Shown here piece by piece: positions 47,291 to 61,688 of a stretch of DNA of 64,000 nucleotides; the stretch's first letter is position 1; every line of letters begins with the position of its first letter. The notes under the pieces were generated by a model. That model was not told the origin of the DNA, searched no databases, and worked only from the letters and a program-made list of their open reading frames with translations. The position numbers and the translations under genes were made by a program. This stretch comes from Cyanoderma ruficeps (Eukaryota; Chordata; Aves; Passeriformes; Timaliidae): positions 1,552,234 to 1,616,233 of the forward strand of contig VZDJ01000010.1 of NCBI GenBank assembly GCA_008694505.1. Direction: 5' to 3'.

Positions 47291-50200
47291 TGTGCTGATC
47301 TAAAATAGAAATTTGTGGTAACAAATGCTGGTCTTCGAATCATCACAGCTCATTCAGGTCCCAAAATATGTCCCCTGTGTACATCCAAGCAGGCACAATG
47401 TGAATATATGGAGTTAAAGCACAGCACTCTGGCCATCTCCCGTTCTCTGATACAATTTCCTCTTGACTAATTTAGAAGAGAAGCAATACAGTTCAAAGGA
47501 ACTAAAAGCCCTGTGAAAATACTTTTATTTAGATAATTAGAAGTTTTACAAACTGTATTTAAATATGCTTAGATTAAGACATTAAGATGCTTTACTTTAT
47601 ATGTCAACATAGAAAAACATTGAGTTTAACCTGAGGAAAACTAAAATAATTTGTTCACCATTTTGTCACAGGTCAAGGGATTTAGAATTTAAGAAATGCA
47701 GATTATTCTGATCTGTTTCACCTTAAAATCTTCAGAGACCTCTAATTATGGTACATACAGAGGACTTTATTATGAGCTCTGAGTACTCCTCTGTTGTTGG
47801 CAACTTTCTATTGCTCTTCTTGAGGCAGAGATAACTCTCCAAAAGTTCTAGTCCTTCCAAGAGTAGGGCACTTCACATTCCCATTAAAGATTCTTGATGA
47901 AGTGGAGAATTTAAACATTTTATTAACACTTTATGAATCAGATTAAGGAAATAAACTCTGCTTCTGCAGTCCCTTCGCTGTCATGGGAGTGCTTTGTATT
48001 GATTCAGAAATTACTCAAAAATGAGTACTTTAATTTTCTTTCTATCAGTTTGCCAAATACTTATAGATCAGTTGGAATTTGTAGGGTAAAAGTAAACCAA
48101 AATTCAACTAGTGTTCTGCTTTACTAGCATGCAGAAACTATGGTGTCTAAAACTATGAAAGGGGTAAAAGAAGAATTATCAAGTACCATTAAAACTGCTT
48201 GCATTTTAATGACTGAAATAAAATAGAATAAGTATATGAATACAAATTAAAGACATTTGTCAGAATCCTAAGACATTTGTGAAGTATGTGAAGAATAAGT
48301 AAGGATTGCTTAATGTGTGTGCCCTTTAGAATATAAATATATCTCTATATATGAACGCATATAGAAGTAAAGAAACCTGTAGAAGTGAGTAAAAATTGCC
48401 TGAAAACATATGTTACATAGCAATAGGAAATTGTTAGCTATCATGTACATGTAAAAGTAATGGGGACTTTTATGTAAGCAGAACACAATTATTTGCTTTG
48501 GAGTTCAGCCAGCAAACAGGAGTTAGCTCCTTTGCTTTAAACCTAAATGAACGTGTGTAGGGATGGCTGTGTGGTAAAAAAGAAAACTATGCTGCAGGCT
48601 CAGTGCTAAGTCATACCACTTCCAGTAACCGTAGATCAGGCAGATGGGTCACATTGTAGCATCTCTCTGAGCTCTGTCTAGGTTTATTTTTAACTTATTG
48701 CCAGCATTCTGCAGCACTGGGCGCAGACAAAGGGAAAAAATCCTGACTATTAGTGCAGAGCATTTTTTCCTGGTGGGTATTTTGTAACTATCTTTGGTGA
48801 CAAGGGATAGACTGCAATCCAGGGCTTTGGTAGGATGGACAGTCTTAAGAGTAAAAAATTATTGCGAAATTTCACACTTGGCATTATGTTATTTCCAGGT
48901 TTTGATTCTGAGTCTTAAGAGATTGGGAAAAAAGGGAAAAATATTGTATTGTAAAATGACAAAAATTAAAACATTGTAAAGAAAGAAGAATTTGACATGT
49001 AAATTTTTTTCTTGGTTATGTGTTTCTACTGCACTTCCTCCTTTTGTAAAAAGATATTTCTTTTGCTTTTCAAATACATTTGGCTTGTATTTCAGATTTC
49101 ACTGGGTGACACAGAAGGACAAAAAACTGAGCATGCAATTGCATCAGGTCACTTCTGGACCTTCAGATCACACATCCTTGGCAGTCAGTAATGTGTCATG
49201 ATCCTATCCCACCCTAACATCTTCTCTAACCTCAAAAGATGAAAGCCATCAGGCTTCTAAGAATTGCACTGCCTTCTCAGACAAACACTGTTGTAAGTAC
49301 TAGTATTCTCCATTTCCATGCTTACCACCATTTCCACAGAACTACAGGAAAGTTGTGCCATTCTGATAAGAAATCCTACTGGCTTGCACTCTGTGGTCCC
49401 CTTTGGATGTGATGTATACCTTCACCTTTGGAGACTTGGCATGGTATTAACAAGAAACTGTGTAATGTCTCCTCTGCACAATTGTCTTATATCCCTCATA
49501 TTATAGTTACACTGCCATTTGTCATGAGGCACTAGAAATAAAAATATGTCATATTTATTTTCTGTAGCTCTCCTTTCTTAATACACCTGGAGAGTATCTT
49601 TTTAAATACTCAGCCTCTGCTAATTTCTGTTCATTTTGGCGTTTCAGGATCTTGAGTTTGCTCCCTGAAAAGAAGTTCTGAGATTTAGAAAAACCCATGG
49701 CAAAGTTGTATTTTTCAGAATATAATATTCTTCTTACCATTCTGCCTTCTTCTGATCTCTGACTCTGAACTAAACCTTAAAACTCCTGGTCAATGGGTAA
49801 GTGCTGTTGGTCAGCAGGAACAAGGGTAGTTTCCAGTAGCAGAGCATGGGCAGATGACATGTCTTGAAAAAAGAGTCAGACTTTCCTGTCAGACAAGCTG
49901 TCGGGGCTCACCTCTTCCTTTCATATATTCATGCTTTATGACATGCTTCTGTCCTTGAAGCTCCACATAGCTGATAACTATGACAGGAGTTGCTTCCACC
50001 TGAGATATGCACAGAAAAGCCATTTTCTAATAAATATTCCTTCATCCTGCCATGAGCTCCTATCGCAATGAATATTGCACAGCACCAACCTTAGTGAACA
50101 AAGACATTGAAAACAAATTAAAGCCCACTATTTATGGACTTGTGCAATTCCCTTTCCTCTGTGTGCAGTTGCGACTTAATATCTGCCCACTGGTTTTTAA

Positions 50201-50562
50201 CTGCAGTAAGAAATATCAAATCCAAATCATTATTTCTAGGTATGCCTACACCCACAAGACCTTTTTTTAGACATCATTTACTAGTCAACTCAGGCAGAGC
50301 AGTATTTGGCTACCTTTGAGAAACCTTCTTGTCTCTGAGCAGGATATCATTTGTACAGCTCTCAGACAATTATCCTTTAGACAGTTATCCTCTCAGACAA
50401 TTATTTTTAGAGGAGATGAAATAGTAACGTGCAAAACAGGGTGTTACTTTATTTACATTACAGTCCACAAGAATTTTGCTTTGCCTTCAAAAAAACCTGA
50501 ACACTATCTATGCATCCAGAACAACACTTCCTTTATAAAAAGTTACAAATTTTTCCTGCTCC

Positions 50563-50615
50563 TTGAAGAAGGAAAAGGGAAAGTGAGAGGAAAAGAAAAA
50601 GAGAAAAAGAAGGGG
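50563..50615 (+). repeat. Polypurine tract
   Basis: About 50 bases almost free of pyrimidines (runs of GAAGAAGGAAAAGGGAAAG and AAGAAAAAGAGAAAAAG). Such tracts can form triplex structures; no function is implied. Confidence 0.7.
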
Positions 50616-51619
50616 TTTCCTCAATGGAACTCTTGACTCTTGACATTGCCTTAGTCTTGCCTGGTATTAAATAGGGGAACAAGAAATAGATTTAGACTTT
50701 TCCAAGTTTTGATGTTTTATTGATAAGCTGATGGAGACAGATATTTTTGGTCTAAGGAATACATAGAGTGCTGCAAAATCCTTGTCCAGATTCCTCCTCT
50801 GGTCCATGGGGTTTGGATCAGGCCTCCAAAAGCACATATGTAAAAGCCATTGTTGTTTTGGCATCTTATATTGTTTTCCTACTTAGTGCCAAATTTTCAG
50901 AAATAAAGGATTAAAGATTAGGAACAAAGCTCAGGAAAAATGGATTGTACAGATGACAGGGATTGCAAATCATGTCAGTGTGTGCCAGAAAGCTCCTTAC
51001 AGCTCTCACATAAGCTACAGAGATGCAGCCTGAATCTCCAGGAAGCAGACATTCTCTGCCACAATTTTAAAAAGAGGCACTTACCAAGCCTACGTATTGT
51101 TCAGGCACTACAAATACTTCTATTTTTTTCTTGATTTCTAGAAAGATATTTTGCTCATGTTATATTAGAATGACAATGACATCTAAGTCAAGGCTAAACC
51201 CACAGCAGAGTGATGAGCATCCAGTCTGAATGTGGCATACAAGCATAGCCATAGCATAAAGCACCATTTTATCTTTGTATGTCCCCTGGATGTTTGCTGT
51301 AATCATCCAGCAATGTTATATACAACATAGAAAAAAAAAGGTAGGAGAAACACTTGTAGATTGGAACGTCACATTAAAAAGAAAATTAAAAAAAAAGAAA
51401 AAAATAATTAAGCACTTTCTTGTATGTGTTGTATATTTTCTACACAGAGACATAAGGAAGCAGGCACTGGACGTTGAATAAATGGTTTGATATTTAATCA
51501 GAATGCAGCTATTTAGATATTTATTTGGTCTATCTCTGGATTTTTCATTAAAAATATGTGGTTAACAGCAGCCAACCTGATTTGCATGTGTGTGCGTGTG
51601 TCTGATTTGTTCACTGCTA

Positions 51620-51930
51620 TGCCTCCTGTGTCCTACATCTTAATCACATCCAGGCACCCGCCCCATTACATTACCAGAAGGGAAGTGATGGACATCCCTT
51701 GACTCTCTTCATGACCCTCTGATAATCCTGTTTCACACACAGGCTCCCTGCTGTATGAAACACAAAAGCTGCCACTGTAGTTCTTTACTTCCAGTCGATA
51801 TTCTGACAGACTTGATCTAGCAAATTAGTATGCCGTGGTAGGGGCACGACAAAAGACCCTTTTGACACACTCTGAATCGATACAAAGGCCAACAGAGAGC
51901 CATTTCACTGTAGTTCTGTTATTTTTCCCC
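51620..51930. other. Candidate conserved noncoding element
   Basis: High-complexity, mixed-composition sequence in AT-rich surroundings. It keeps several CpGs (CACCCGCCC, AGTCGATA, ATGCCGTGG, GCACGAC, AATCGATAC), which old neutral DNA tends to lose. No open frame or transposon landmark explains it. Conservation is a guess from composition only. Confidence 0.2.
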
Positions 51931-53233
51931 TTTTGATGACCCTTCTTCTTCTTCTTTTTTTTTAGCTTGTATGACCTTGTCAGATTTAAAAACATAATGT
52001 TAGGAAAGTCATCCTTGGACAGGAGAGGAAAAATCTAAACATGCAGAAATGCAAGAATACCAATGTAAAATTACAATACAGCTGGATCAGAGGAATAGAG
52101 ATTTTCTTGTGTGAATTTGTCCTTCAGACTGCTGAAATCCCTACATGAGTCCAACATCAGAGTGTAGAATTAAACACTGTTCTAGCCATTAATGCTGTGT
52201 TACATCTGTTTATTCATTCTTTTTTAAAAAAGATGAAATTGTTCAGCATATTAAAAATCTATGTCTTAGTTCTATTTCTTGGTATGAAGAATCTTGCAGC
52301 AGGATCCAAGTATTTTTGTCACATTTACTTAATTTCTAAGGGCTTATGCTGTAAAATTTAAATGAATTTATGCTTATATTTATCATACTATAAAAAGAAA
52401 AATACATTTCTGTATGTGGCATTGTTATAAAAAAATTATAAAGAGCAACTTAATCTGTACCTGAAAGTTTATCTTCAGGGATTACACTTGTTTAACATTA
52501 TTATGTATTCATAGAGAAACTACAGGCTTAATTATATGGCATTTGTAAACAATATTTCTGTCTATATTTCTCTACCTCTACAAGAATTATTTGTTTCAGA
52601 GTCACTGTAATTTTAAATTTACACCTTTTAAGTTTACCCCATTATCAATACAATTTCTTTTATTCTGGCAAAATCTGTGTAACAGATTTACATTTCAGCC
52701 TTTAGGAAACATACATGAATGAGGATGACAACTATTTATCTCTTAATTCATACTTACATGTTACTATATCCAGGTACATGTAGACACGATAGCTATGCCT
52801 TATCATAGTTTTAAAGTAATTATGTCATAATAAGGCCAAATTCTCATAATTTACATGTGGTTTTTTTGTTTAGAATGTATGATGTCTCCTCTTTAATGAA
52901 AAATAAGCACTCAGATATTCCATATTTTCTTTCTCACACTAACAAACCTGAAAACACTTACTCAAACTCACTTTCTAAACCTAATCTTTGAATTTTAAGT
53001 TTTCAAGCTGAAAGCAAACTTAAGTCAATAAAAAACGAGACATTCCCAGCTTCAGAAAGCACTTCACTGTAACTCACAAAGAAGCATTTTCCAAAAATAC
53101 AGGTGCACAAATTACTTGTGGTGTTTGCTGTACAGTATGTACATTTGACCTCTGCCGCACTCCAGCATTTTTCAACACATAAACCTTGTTCTCTCAAATA
53201 GAACTACTATATAAACACAAGGGATAAAGCATA

Positions 53234-53505
53234 TTGTGTAAGAAATTCAGGCCACTTCAGACAACTCAGCTTGATAACAGAGGCAAAATTACACTAGCTG
53301 TTCCAATTCCTCTAGCAGTTTTATCTAGCCCAAGATTACCAGACTCAACCCCCTTCTGCAAAGCCTACAAAGCACGGGGTGACACACTGGGTGAGACACC
53401 AGTGGCCCATAAAAAACTTTTACCTTTTGTACCAACTGTGATCCACACTGAGAGAACATTGGGAAACGTGTCACATTTCACTGAGACAGAGAACTCTGTC
53501 CCAAG
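53234..53505 (+). other. Candidate exon-like open frame
   Basis: An open frame of about 91 codons with balanced, protein-like composition (PFVPTVIHTERTLGNVSHFT) ends exactly at a donor-like CCAAG followed by GTAAAT; the stop codon TAA lies inside that donor. Possible acceptors (AAATTCAG, CACTTCAG, CAACTCAG at 53245-53271) have weak pyrimidine tracts. Frames of this length are common by chance. No family is recognised. Confidence 0.17.
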
Positions 53506-56500
53506 GTAAATACAAAAGAAATTTATATGAAGCAAGAACTACCCTTAATCTTATCATAGTATCCATTGGCATACAATCTTTATGAAGCCACTGTTACGTT
53601 TGCAGAGCAATTAGTTGCATTACTACTCCAAGACATTAAGACAGAAGACTGTTACTATGTACAGCCCTTCTCTGACATCTATTGCTATTCTTCCTTCTAG
53701 GAAAAAAAGCCTAAAGCGCATGGCAATTATTTCAAAAGAGTTTAGGCTAACAGGCTGCACCATAACTTCATATCAGGAGCAGAGATGGATGTTTCTTGCC
53801 AATGGGAACCTCTTTTATATATTTAAGGTGTTTTTTCTCTTCCCCTGTTTGACAGTCAACTAAAACAAATGTAGTAATCCTCCAGTTTGGTATATAAAAT
53901 GCTACATGGCTAGTATGTGTCTTAAATAAAATGTCTACTGGTAAAAATTAATAATTACTTTTAATAATCTTGGTTTGCAGATGTGACTGCAGATTCACAA
54001 CATGACAGGTTTGGTACTGGAGGCTGCAAGGATCTGCAAGGAGGGAAGGAAAATAGCTAAAGGAGGAGGGTTTTTCCCTGGCATCACTTCTTTCTAGCCA
54101 CACACTCTAATGCAGACTTCATGGCATAAAGCTGATAAGGGACTGGCTACCACCTCTCCTTTGCTCACTGGCAAACTATCTTCCTCAAAATTTGCCTCCA
54201 GTGGGGCATGGTCTCAGGGGAATTGGTTCTATCCTGATTTCCAGATTTGTAGTTCCAAATTCTTCCATTAGATATTATTATTTCTCACTGTAACTGGTGT
54301 TAACTTGCACTGCTAGTCTCCTAAAACCACATGGCTACCAGGACCTTGCCTGACCTTTGTCCTATGCTTGTGCATACTCCTGAGCTCACCTTGCTCCAGA
54401 ACACTAAATCCTTGACATTTTTTTTAAGTTATGAATTTATACCAGTAAAAAACCCTTTAGCTTTGTCTTTGGCAAATTATAACATTCCAAACTCTGCCTC
54501 CTCCTTCAGACAGGACAGTATCATGTCTTCTGCCTGTGAGATGGGACTAAACACCCAATCATACAGAAGACTAAGCCAGAAATACCTGTGACTCCCCTTT
54601 GGTTTTCTCTTTCTGAGATGCAGAGGTGTGAGCTCTTTTTAGCAAATCAAGTCAGCTGAGTGCAAAAGGAGCACCAGTCTTGCATTTTCCAACAAATTTT
54701 AGGAGAAAAAGAAAGCAATAATTCGAAGAGAAAACATCAGACTCTGGAGGAAGAGGCAACATCTTTACTAAGACTAAATCTCATTGTTTTGAAGACTATG
54801 TTAACTGTTTCTGTTTGTGGTAAATATTTTGTATGTGGTGTGTGCAAATTGATTAATGCCCATTCCTTCTTTTTTAAAAATGTCTGAAATTCTTTATAAG
54901 GGCATAAAATACAGGAGCTAGATGTGTTCAACAAAGAAGGATCCTGCAACACTATTAGATTTAAAATATCCAGAAACTTTTTCTGAAACTAATACCAGCT
55001 GATGTGGAATAGCAAATCAAAGGTTCAATCTTCCTGTTCACCAGACTAGAAAGGTAACATCCAGACTGTCTTCTGGGATAGTTGTGTGGCCATTGTTTCT
55101 GTACCAGGGAATTGTTGGCCTTGTTGCTATAGGCCATCAGAGGGACCTTTGCAACACAGTGCTAGCACAGGTACTGCTGGATTCCTGTGCCTGTGAGTAT
55201 TCTTAAGCACTGTTTAATGGCATAGATATCAACTTCTGCTCCTATAACTCAACTGATTGATCCTAGTCTTTTCCATTTCACATAATACCTCCTGGGTGGC
55301 TCTCAGTGTCTATTCTTCCATGTTTCAGAATAAAAAAGAGGAAATGTGCCTGGTTAAAAATGCATCTGTATGTTTTACTGTTATTTAACAGGAGTTTCAC
55401 TTCTCAGCAGCTCCACTCCCTTCAGAACAGTTAGTTTTAATTTGTGTTTGCTTGAAAACAGAATCAGCCCACTAAGCATTGACTAAACCTACCATGTGAA
55501 CATAAATTTTTAACTTCTGCCAAACAAACGTACACACTATTTTGGAGTTTTTCTTCTCTCAGAATAGTAATTGACCTCAGAGAGTGCTTCATGGAAGTAA
55601 AGATAGAAGGACTTAATGCAGGAAAAGTGAAATATTTTATTTCATATACTGGGTAAAACCAATATGGTGCGCCACTCACCCAAATATGTATTTTCAAATC
55701 GGTGTTAGTTCTTTGTGCTTACTGTTTGCCTCATCTAATATATAATGCTACAATTGCCTATCCGTATGTTTATATTGCACTCCTATTTATCTCTTCTGTA
55801 TTGCACTCCTATTTACCTCTTCTAAGCACATCATAGTTCACCCTCAGCATCATGTTTGCGAAAGAGGAAGAGAAATCACTCCAGCTTAAATCTTTCACTT
55901 CTTGCAAGAGTTTTTCCTACAGCTTCAGTAAATAAATCATGACATTTGTTTTATTCTAATCCAAGAATCTCAAGGAACTGACACAGCGTGTGACCAGCTA
56001 AATGTTGGCTTCTATTAATAGAAACATATAAATATAATCCAATATTTAAAAAACAAACACTCAAGAACTGGTGTACCTCTTGCAGCACCTCTAGAACCAG
56101 CTCCTCAGCTGGCAGGAATCCACATGGCTGAAGGACTAAACTCTGGTGCATTATGTGTCTGTCTACAAGGATGGCAAAATCCAATTTTCTAATTGACAGT
56201 AGACCCAGTGTGCTTCACTAGAGCATGCAGATGAAAGCCTCAGGCTGGACAGATGAAAGCAGGAAGATGTACGGTCAAAGCATCTTAAAAAAGATAGTGT
56301 TTAGTCCCTTCTGCCAATCACTGGGTGCCAGATTTAGGTACAATGAAAGGATGGAATAGAATGACACATAGTAAGGAAAGGAAACAGTGATGATTTCTTT
56401 GGTTTACTCAAGGACGCTGGGCTATTTTTTCATCACTTATGCTTCAGTTGCATCCTTGCCATTGTACCTAATTGTATAAGACCAGCTTGGATATTGGTTA

Positions 56501-56658
56501 CAAGACTACATTTCTGACATTATTGGTCTACCTCATAATAAAATAAGAAAATCTCCACCATCTTAGAGAAATAGTTGAGTTCCACCAAAAAATGTCTGGA
56601 GTCAACATGCAATTTTTTCCTACACCGAATAAACCCCATCCCATTTGGCTGACTGAAT
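53506..56658. other. AT-rich non-genic stretch
   Basis: No gene is supported. A 26-base tandem duplication lies at 55773-55798 and 55799-55824 (TATTGCACTCCTATTTA units, one or two differences). Confidence 0.55.
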
Positions 56659-56832
56659 TTGCACTGGTTTGTACTGAACCTGTGCCAAGCAGCCCGTCAG
56701 GCTCCTCTCACCACTGAATGGCCATGGGTGATAGCATTTGAAGAGGACATCAATAAAAATCTTTCTGTGAACAAATTGTGGGAAGAAAATTGCAAAACTG
56801 AAGATGAATGTAAAGAAGGCAGAAGATTTCAG
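56659..56832 (+). other. Candidate exon-like open frame with strong donor
   Basis: A frame rich in Glu, Lys and Trp (for example EWPWVIAFEEDINKN, KTEDECKEGRRFQ) reaches a strong donor, TTTCAG followed by GTAAGC, at 56832-56833. The only nearby acceptor-like site (CCCGTCAG, about 56700) is weak. The frame continues past the donor to 57003. No family is recognised and a chance match is likely. Confidence 0.18.
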
Positions 56833-58059
56833 GTAAGCCTATCTGGCCAAATTAAATATTATTTAAAGGATAAAATGAAAAAATATCCTTCTTCCTTCAC
56901 AAAATCTTCCTCTCAATTTCTGGCAAACCTTGTCTGCACCCTCCTCTCCCTTCAACAAAGTGAAAACAAATATACAACAGGCTTCATGTTCATTATATCT
57001 TAAAGAGTCATAAGAGAGAAAGAAATCAAAGATTTGTTTTCATGCCCTCAAAAGGTACAAGAAAATAATAAATAAACAAATATATATATAAATAAATAAC
57101 CTTGAGACAGGTTTCAGGAAAAATAAACAAATCAACATTTCTTGCAGGTTACTTTTGAAACTTCAGGCTGTCTTTTGCACTGAATTGTTCTTATATTCGC
57201 TTACTAATCTCCTCACATATTGCAGATTTCACAAGTGACTTGTGATGCTGAATTGCTATAGCTATTTGTACATTTCACATGTTATTCATTGTTTGCCCAT
57301 TTACTTTACCCAAACTGGAGAGAATGCACTTTTAAAGTAGCTGTCAAAGTGTGACTCATCTGGAAAGTCAGTAATTACTTTTCATGAAGTAATACGCCAG
57401 AACACACAGAACTCATAAGAATTGCACAAGGTATTGGGACACATGAACAGAGATTTCTACATACCACTTTTCACAGTTCAAATAATCGTAAAAAACCCTT
57501 TAAAATGTAGAGCCAAATGCATAATTTCACCTCTTAAGTGCAAAAGGAAAAATGTATTTTTCAGAATATATATACTTTCAAAAGGGCTTTCAAGGAAATA
57601 TTGAAGGAAAAAACCCTACACTTTTAAGAATATTTTGAAGTGTATAATATTAAAATAGTTTCTAAACCTTTTTCCTTTTCAGTTTTAGGACTAAAATGAA
57701 CTGTATTAGAAAAAAACCTGCTTGTTTCTGTTAAGCAAAATATCAGAATAATTTGGTGAGATAGTATCAAGAACAGAGAATTAATAGCTTTAGTCTTTAT
57801 CTTTCATCTAAAGCATTCACAGTTTCCATTTATAACACCTTCAGACCACAAAGCACTAGAGCATCTATCACTGGGGAACTACACAGCCTTGTTTCTTTTT
57901 AAAAGGAAATAACAAATATATGAGTCTTTTCTTCTCCTCCGTGCCCTTAAACACAACTTTAGGATAGGGATGGTAACCCATTCTGATAATTGGTTTTACA
58001 AATAAATAGCAAATAAAATACTCGTGTTTACTCTCAAAGAAAAGTGAATAGTTTCATTA

Positions 58060-58320
58060 ACAGCTTGACCCGAAAAACAAACAAATTGTATTTTGCTTCA
58101 GTGGACTGGCAGTGGCAAAGTGGACCTGTTGGGTTAGGCTTTTGTTGTGACACGTAATACGCATCACAGGGGGAAGCGTTAATGGGTATTTAAGGGGACA
58201 TGACAACCCCATTAGCTTTCCTGATAAATCTGCCCTGGAGTAAATGACTGTCCTTGCCATGGAGATTTCATTGCTGAGCACAACAGCAGAAGAGGAGGAA
58301 AAAGAAAGTTGTGAACAGGG
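58060..58320. other. Candidate conserved noncoding element
   Basis: Mixed-composition sequence with retained CpGs (GACCCGAAAA, GACACGTAATACGCATC, AAGCGTTAATG) and homeobox-like TTAATGG and CCCATTAGC cores around 58175-58215. It lacks a significant open frame and transposon landmarks. Developmental enhancers in gene deserts look like this, but no alignment supports it here. Confidence 0.22.
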
Positions 58321-61300
58321 ACAGTATCAGTGAAGGTTATGATAAATCAGAGATTCTGATTGTAAGATGTGAAAAAAGCTGGAAATTAGCAGCTTTTAAT
58401 TCTTTACCTTTTAAACTGAGCAGATTTTGGAAGTGAAATAATGCAAACTTCCCATCAGTCATGTGAGCATGATTTTTCCTCTTTAAAATTTTTCTAATAC
58501 AGAATCTCTTTTGATAATATTCTTAAGCATACAACATTGACAACTCATAGAATACAACAAATGGCCAAATACTTTCCAAATTTTTAGTTTCCTTTATTCA
58601 TCTCCACTACGCTAAATATCTTTAAATGTCATTGTATTTGTGTATAATTATGCAGGGTTTTTTTTCCCAGAAGATGATCTTCCATGCCTATGGGCAGTGT
58701 GTCTGTTCATATATCTACACGTATGCTTCTGATCTTTAAATCTCTGCCTATCACTTGCCTATATTGCTTCTTTTCTTCTTCCTCTCTGTCCTTGAGCAAT
58801 CAGGTCAATAGCTACAGCCAAACTTGGCAGCTGTTAGAGCAAGATGTCAAATGTTGAAATATATATTCTTCCTGCAATGGCATCACGGCCTGTGGCTAGT
58901 CCTTTGTGTGGATTCACTGCCAGCAACGTGGCTGTGTTCAGTGCTGACTGCTTGCGGGTATAGAACTGCCTGTAGGGTTATATCAAAGTCATACTGTTAT
59001 GTAGCTGACTATGTGGCTTTCACTCCTCAGATGGCATCATTTTCTGGCACTGATTTAGCTGCATATTCTCTTGCATCCATTTTTATGCTGTGTGCTAAAC
59101 CATCTCACAACCCCTATCAACTTATCTCTTTGAATTAGTCTTGCATTATTACATTCCCTTCTACTAGAGAAAATGTTATAAACCCTGGGATGATATAAAT
59201 AAAGCTAGGACAATAAAGAAGCTAATTTTTGAAAGCTCAGTTTAAGAAAATGAACATGTGTACTCCTGAGTATTAGCCACTGTCTTCAGGCAGATCCCCA
59301 GTCCTTTTATTCAAGTATTTTTGACTTTAATGTACAATTAAGCAGCCAATATTGTTTCCTTTAGTCATGCAAAAATGATTTATCTATCCAGATTTCTGAA
59401 CCAAGGTGCAAAAAGTTTTATCCTCATTTGTTAAACTTCTAGAAGAAAAACTATGTTTGAAGTGCCATAAGTACCCCCAGAAGCATATTAATAATTTTTG
59501 GCAATAATCTTCGCAGAAGGCATTGAAATTTTAGCTAAAATCCACTTCATTTTTTCACAGAGCTTAAAAAATTATCACGTTAGTTTTCCTTAAAATATTC
59601 CAGCAAAGATGTAATAGTAACAGGGCGAAAGTTTGTCTGAATTATGTTCAGAATTTTTTTTACTTTGGAAATGTCTTTGTGCCTGGGATCTATTTGCTGT
59701 CTGAAAACACCAAAGAGCTTGGTCAGAGACTCAGAAGAAGAGCAGTCACATGGTGCAGACTGCTATCGCTGGGGCACTTGAAGTACACTAGAGATAGAAG
59801 GTGACACTTCTAAAGTAGAAAAAAAAGGGAAAAAAAGCTGTTAGTATGTCCAAAGGTTTTTTTTTTTTTCATTGGTGTCATGATTGTGAGACATGCATGA
59901 TTGTAAGTACAGTAATCCTGTGTGTAGGCCCAAAAATAATTTTTACAAGCTTACGTTTGACGTTATGTTCTGATGCCACAGTTTGTTGCTTATCAAGACA
60001 AAGGTTTTAAGGAATAAAATGAAATAATATTTCCTCTTTAAGGAACACTTGAAAAAACTATTTTGGGTTCTATAACAATAGCACATGCAGCTAATGCCCT
60101 AGACCTTACACAGACAGAACATGACACATAGATGAGGTCTAGATTTGGCATTATAAACACCTCTATTGGTTCCAGTGCTGAAGTTTCTTTTCAGAAAAAC
60201 CCTTCATGGAAATTAACACTTGAGAGGAATGCATAAGCAAAATAATGGTCTGAAAGACAAAGCACGGAGAGATGTGAGCTGGTGGAATGGTTAGCATACT
60301 TCAGCACAGTAGTCTTATAAAAAAATTCTTTCTTAAAATTTATTTTCTTAGAAAAAAATAATGTCTGCATGCCAAGGAGTTCTTAGTCATGAGACTGTTG
60401 ATCACCTCAGGAAGATTTTTTATAATATAGGTATTGGATGGATGAATACAGATTATAAATCCAAACACTGGTGTGCGACTTTTAGATAGAATTTGCATAG
60501 GCAAACCCTTTTTTCAAAATCAGTTTTGAAATTACAGCTCTGAAAATGAAATCTCTCTCTAGATATCCATTCACTCCTTGTTCTCTTGGGAAACAAGTTT
60601 TCAAAAACTTAATGGAGAAAGTACAGCCAGCAGCACTCTTCCTTCCCACTGAGCAGGTGTCTGTCTTCTGGATACACCAGGCAGACAGAGAGGCTTAGCC
60701 TTGCATCCTCTTGTCTCTTACTATGTCCATATCTCTTAAAGGCCACAAACTACAAGGGAAAAAGGAAGGCTCCATGAAATACTGAATTGTATTTGGAAAA
60801 ACTTAATTTGTGTGCACAGACATTATTAGGAAATATCATACTCAGAAAGATAAATCAGTAAAAAGAAAGACTGCCAAGTTTGCTTCTACTTTGGTAAAAT
60901 TCATAGCTCAGTATGCAGCACATAATATTTATTATTCAGATGTTTTTATCCATTTCAATAATTTTAACCAATGAGAAGCTTTGATGCAGAAAGTTGCATT
61001 ATATTCTACCCCACTCTAATAAATTCAGTCACGTATTCTGTGAGTCCCAGTGTATGTACTCCACAATGCATCACAAAACTAGCATATGTGGGTTTTTATT
61101 AATTATTTATACATATATTTGGTTCTGCTCTGAACTATCATTGTTTCCCCTATGGGCAAGTTCACTAACTCAAAAATTTGACCCATTGCTTCTTTGTTCT
61201 TCTAGTGGTCTGTGTGTGTATCTGTATGTTGAACTTGCTTTATGCACCCAATTAATAGGGGCAACAGAGAAAAACAGACGTCCAACAAATTCACTAATAA

Positions 61301-61635
61301 TATATTCATTTAACATCTACATGAACTTTAAAACTGCTGAAATCAACTGATTTCCAAATAAAATGCAAAATATGCCAGGGAAGTATTTAATTCTCTTTTA
61401 GAAGCAAAAAATAGCATGGGCATTTTTATACTTCCTCTTCATTTCATTTATATTCATCTCAGAATGGGATCTGACCTAGATTTAAACTCTTATCTCCAGA
61501 GATGAAAGATCTCTACATTAATCTACTGCTGCTTGAACATGTGGCTTTACATATATCAAGAAGGGGGCAGCTCATGAAGTTGAACTTCAGCTGCTTATCT
61601 TTTGTTCTTCACTAGAGCAGGGCAGTGAAATGATC

Positions 61636-61688
61636 CCTCTCCTTCCTCGTCCCCTCCCCCAAAACAGGAAAAGAAAAGAAAAGAAAGA
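61636..61688 (+). repeat. Pyrimidine tract followed by (AAAAG)n
   Basis: CCCTCTCCTTCCTCGTCCCC-type pyrimidines (25 bases) switch to GGAAAAGAAAAGAAAAGAAAG. Simple sequence repeat. Confidence 0.7.

Larger units (their letters stand above)
47291..53233. other. AT-rich non-genic stretch
   Basis: No gene or transposon is recognisable. It holds an interrupted direct repeat (TCTCAGACAATTAT at 50360 and 50391), a purine tract at about 50563-50615, A-rich runs near 51331-51405, and a GC- and CpG-retaining patch at 51620-51930 that is listed separately. Confidence 0.55.
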
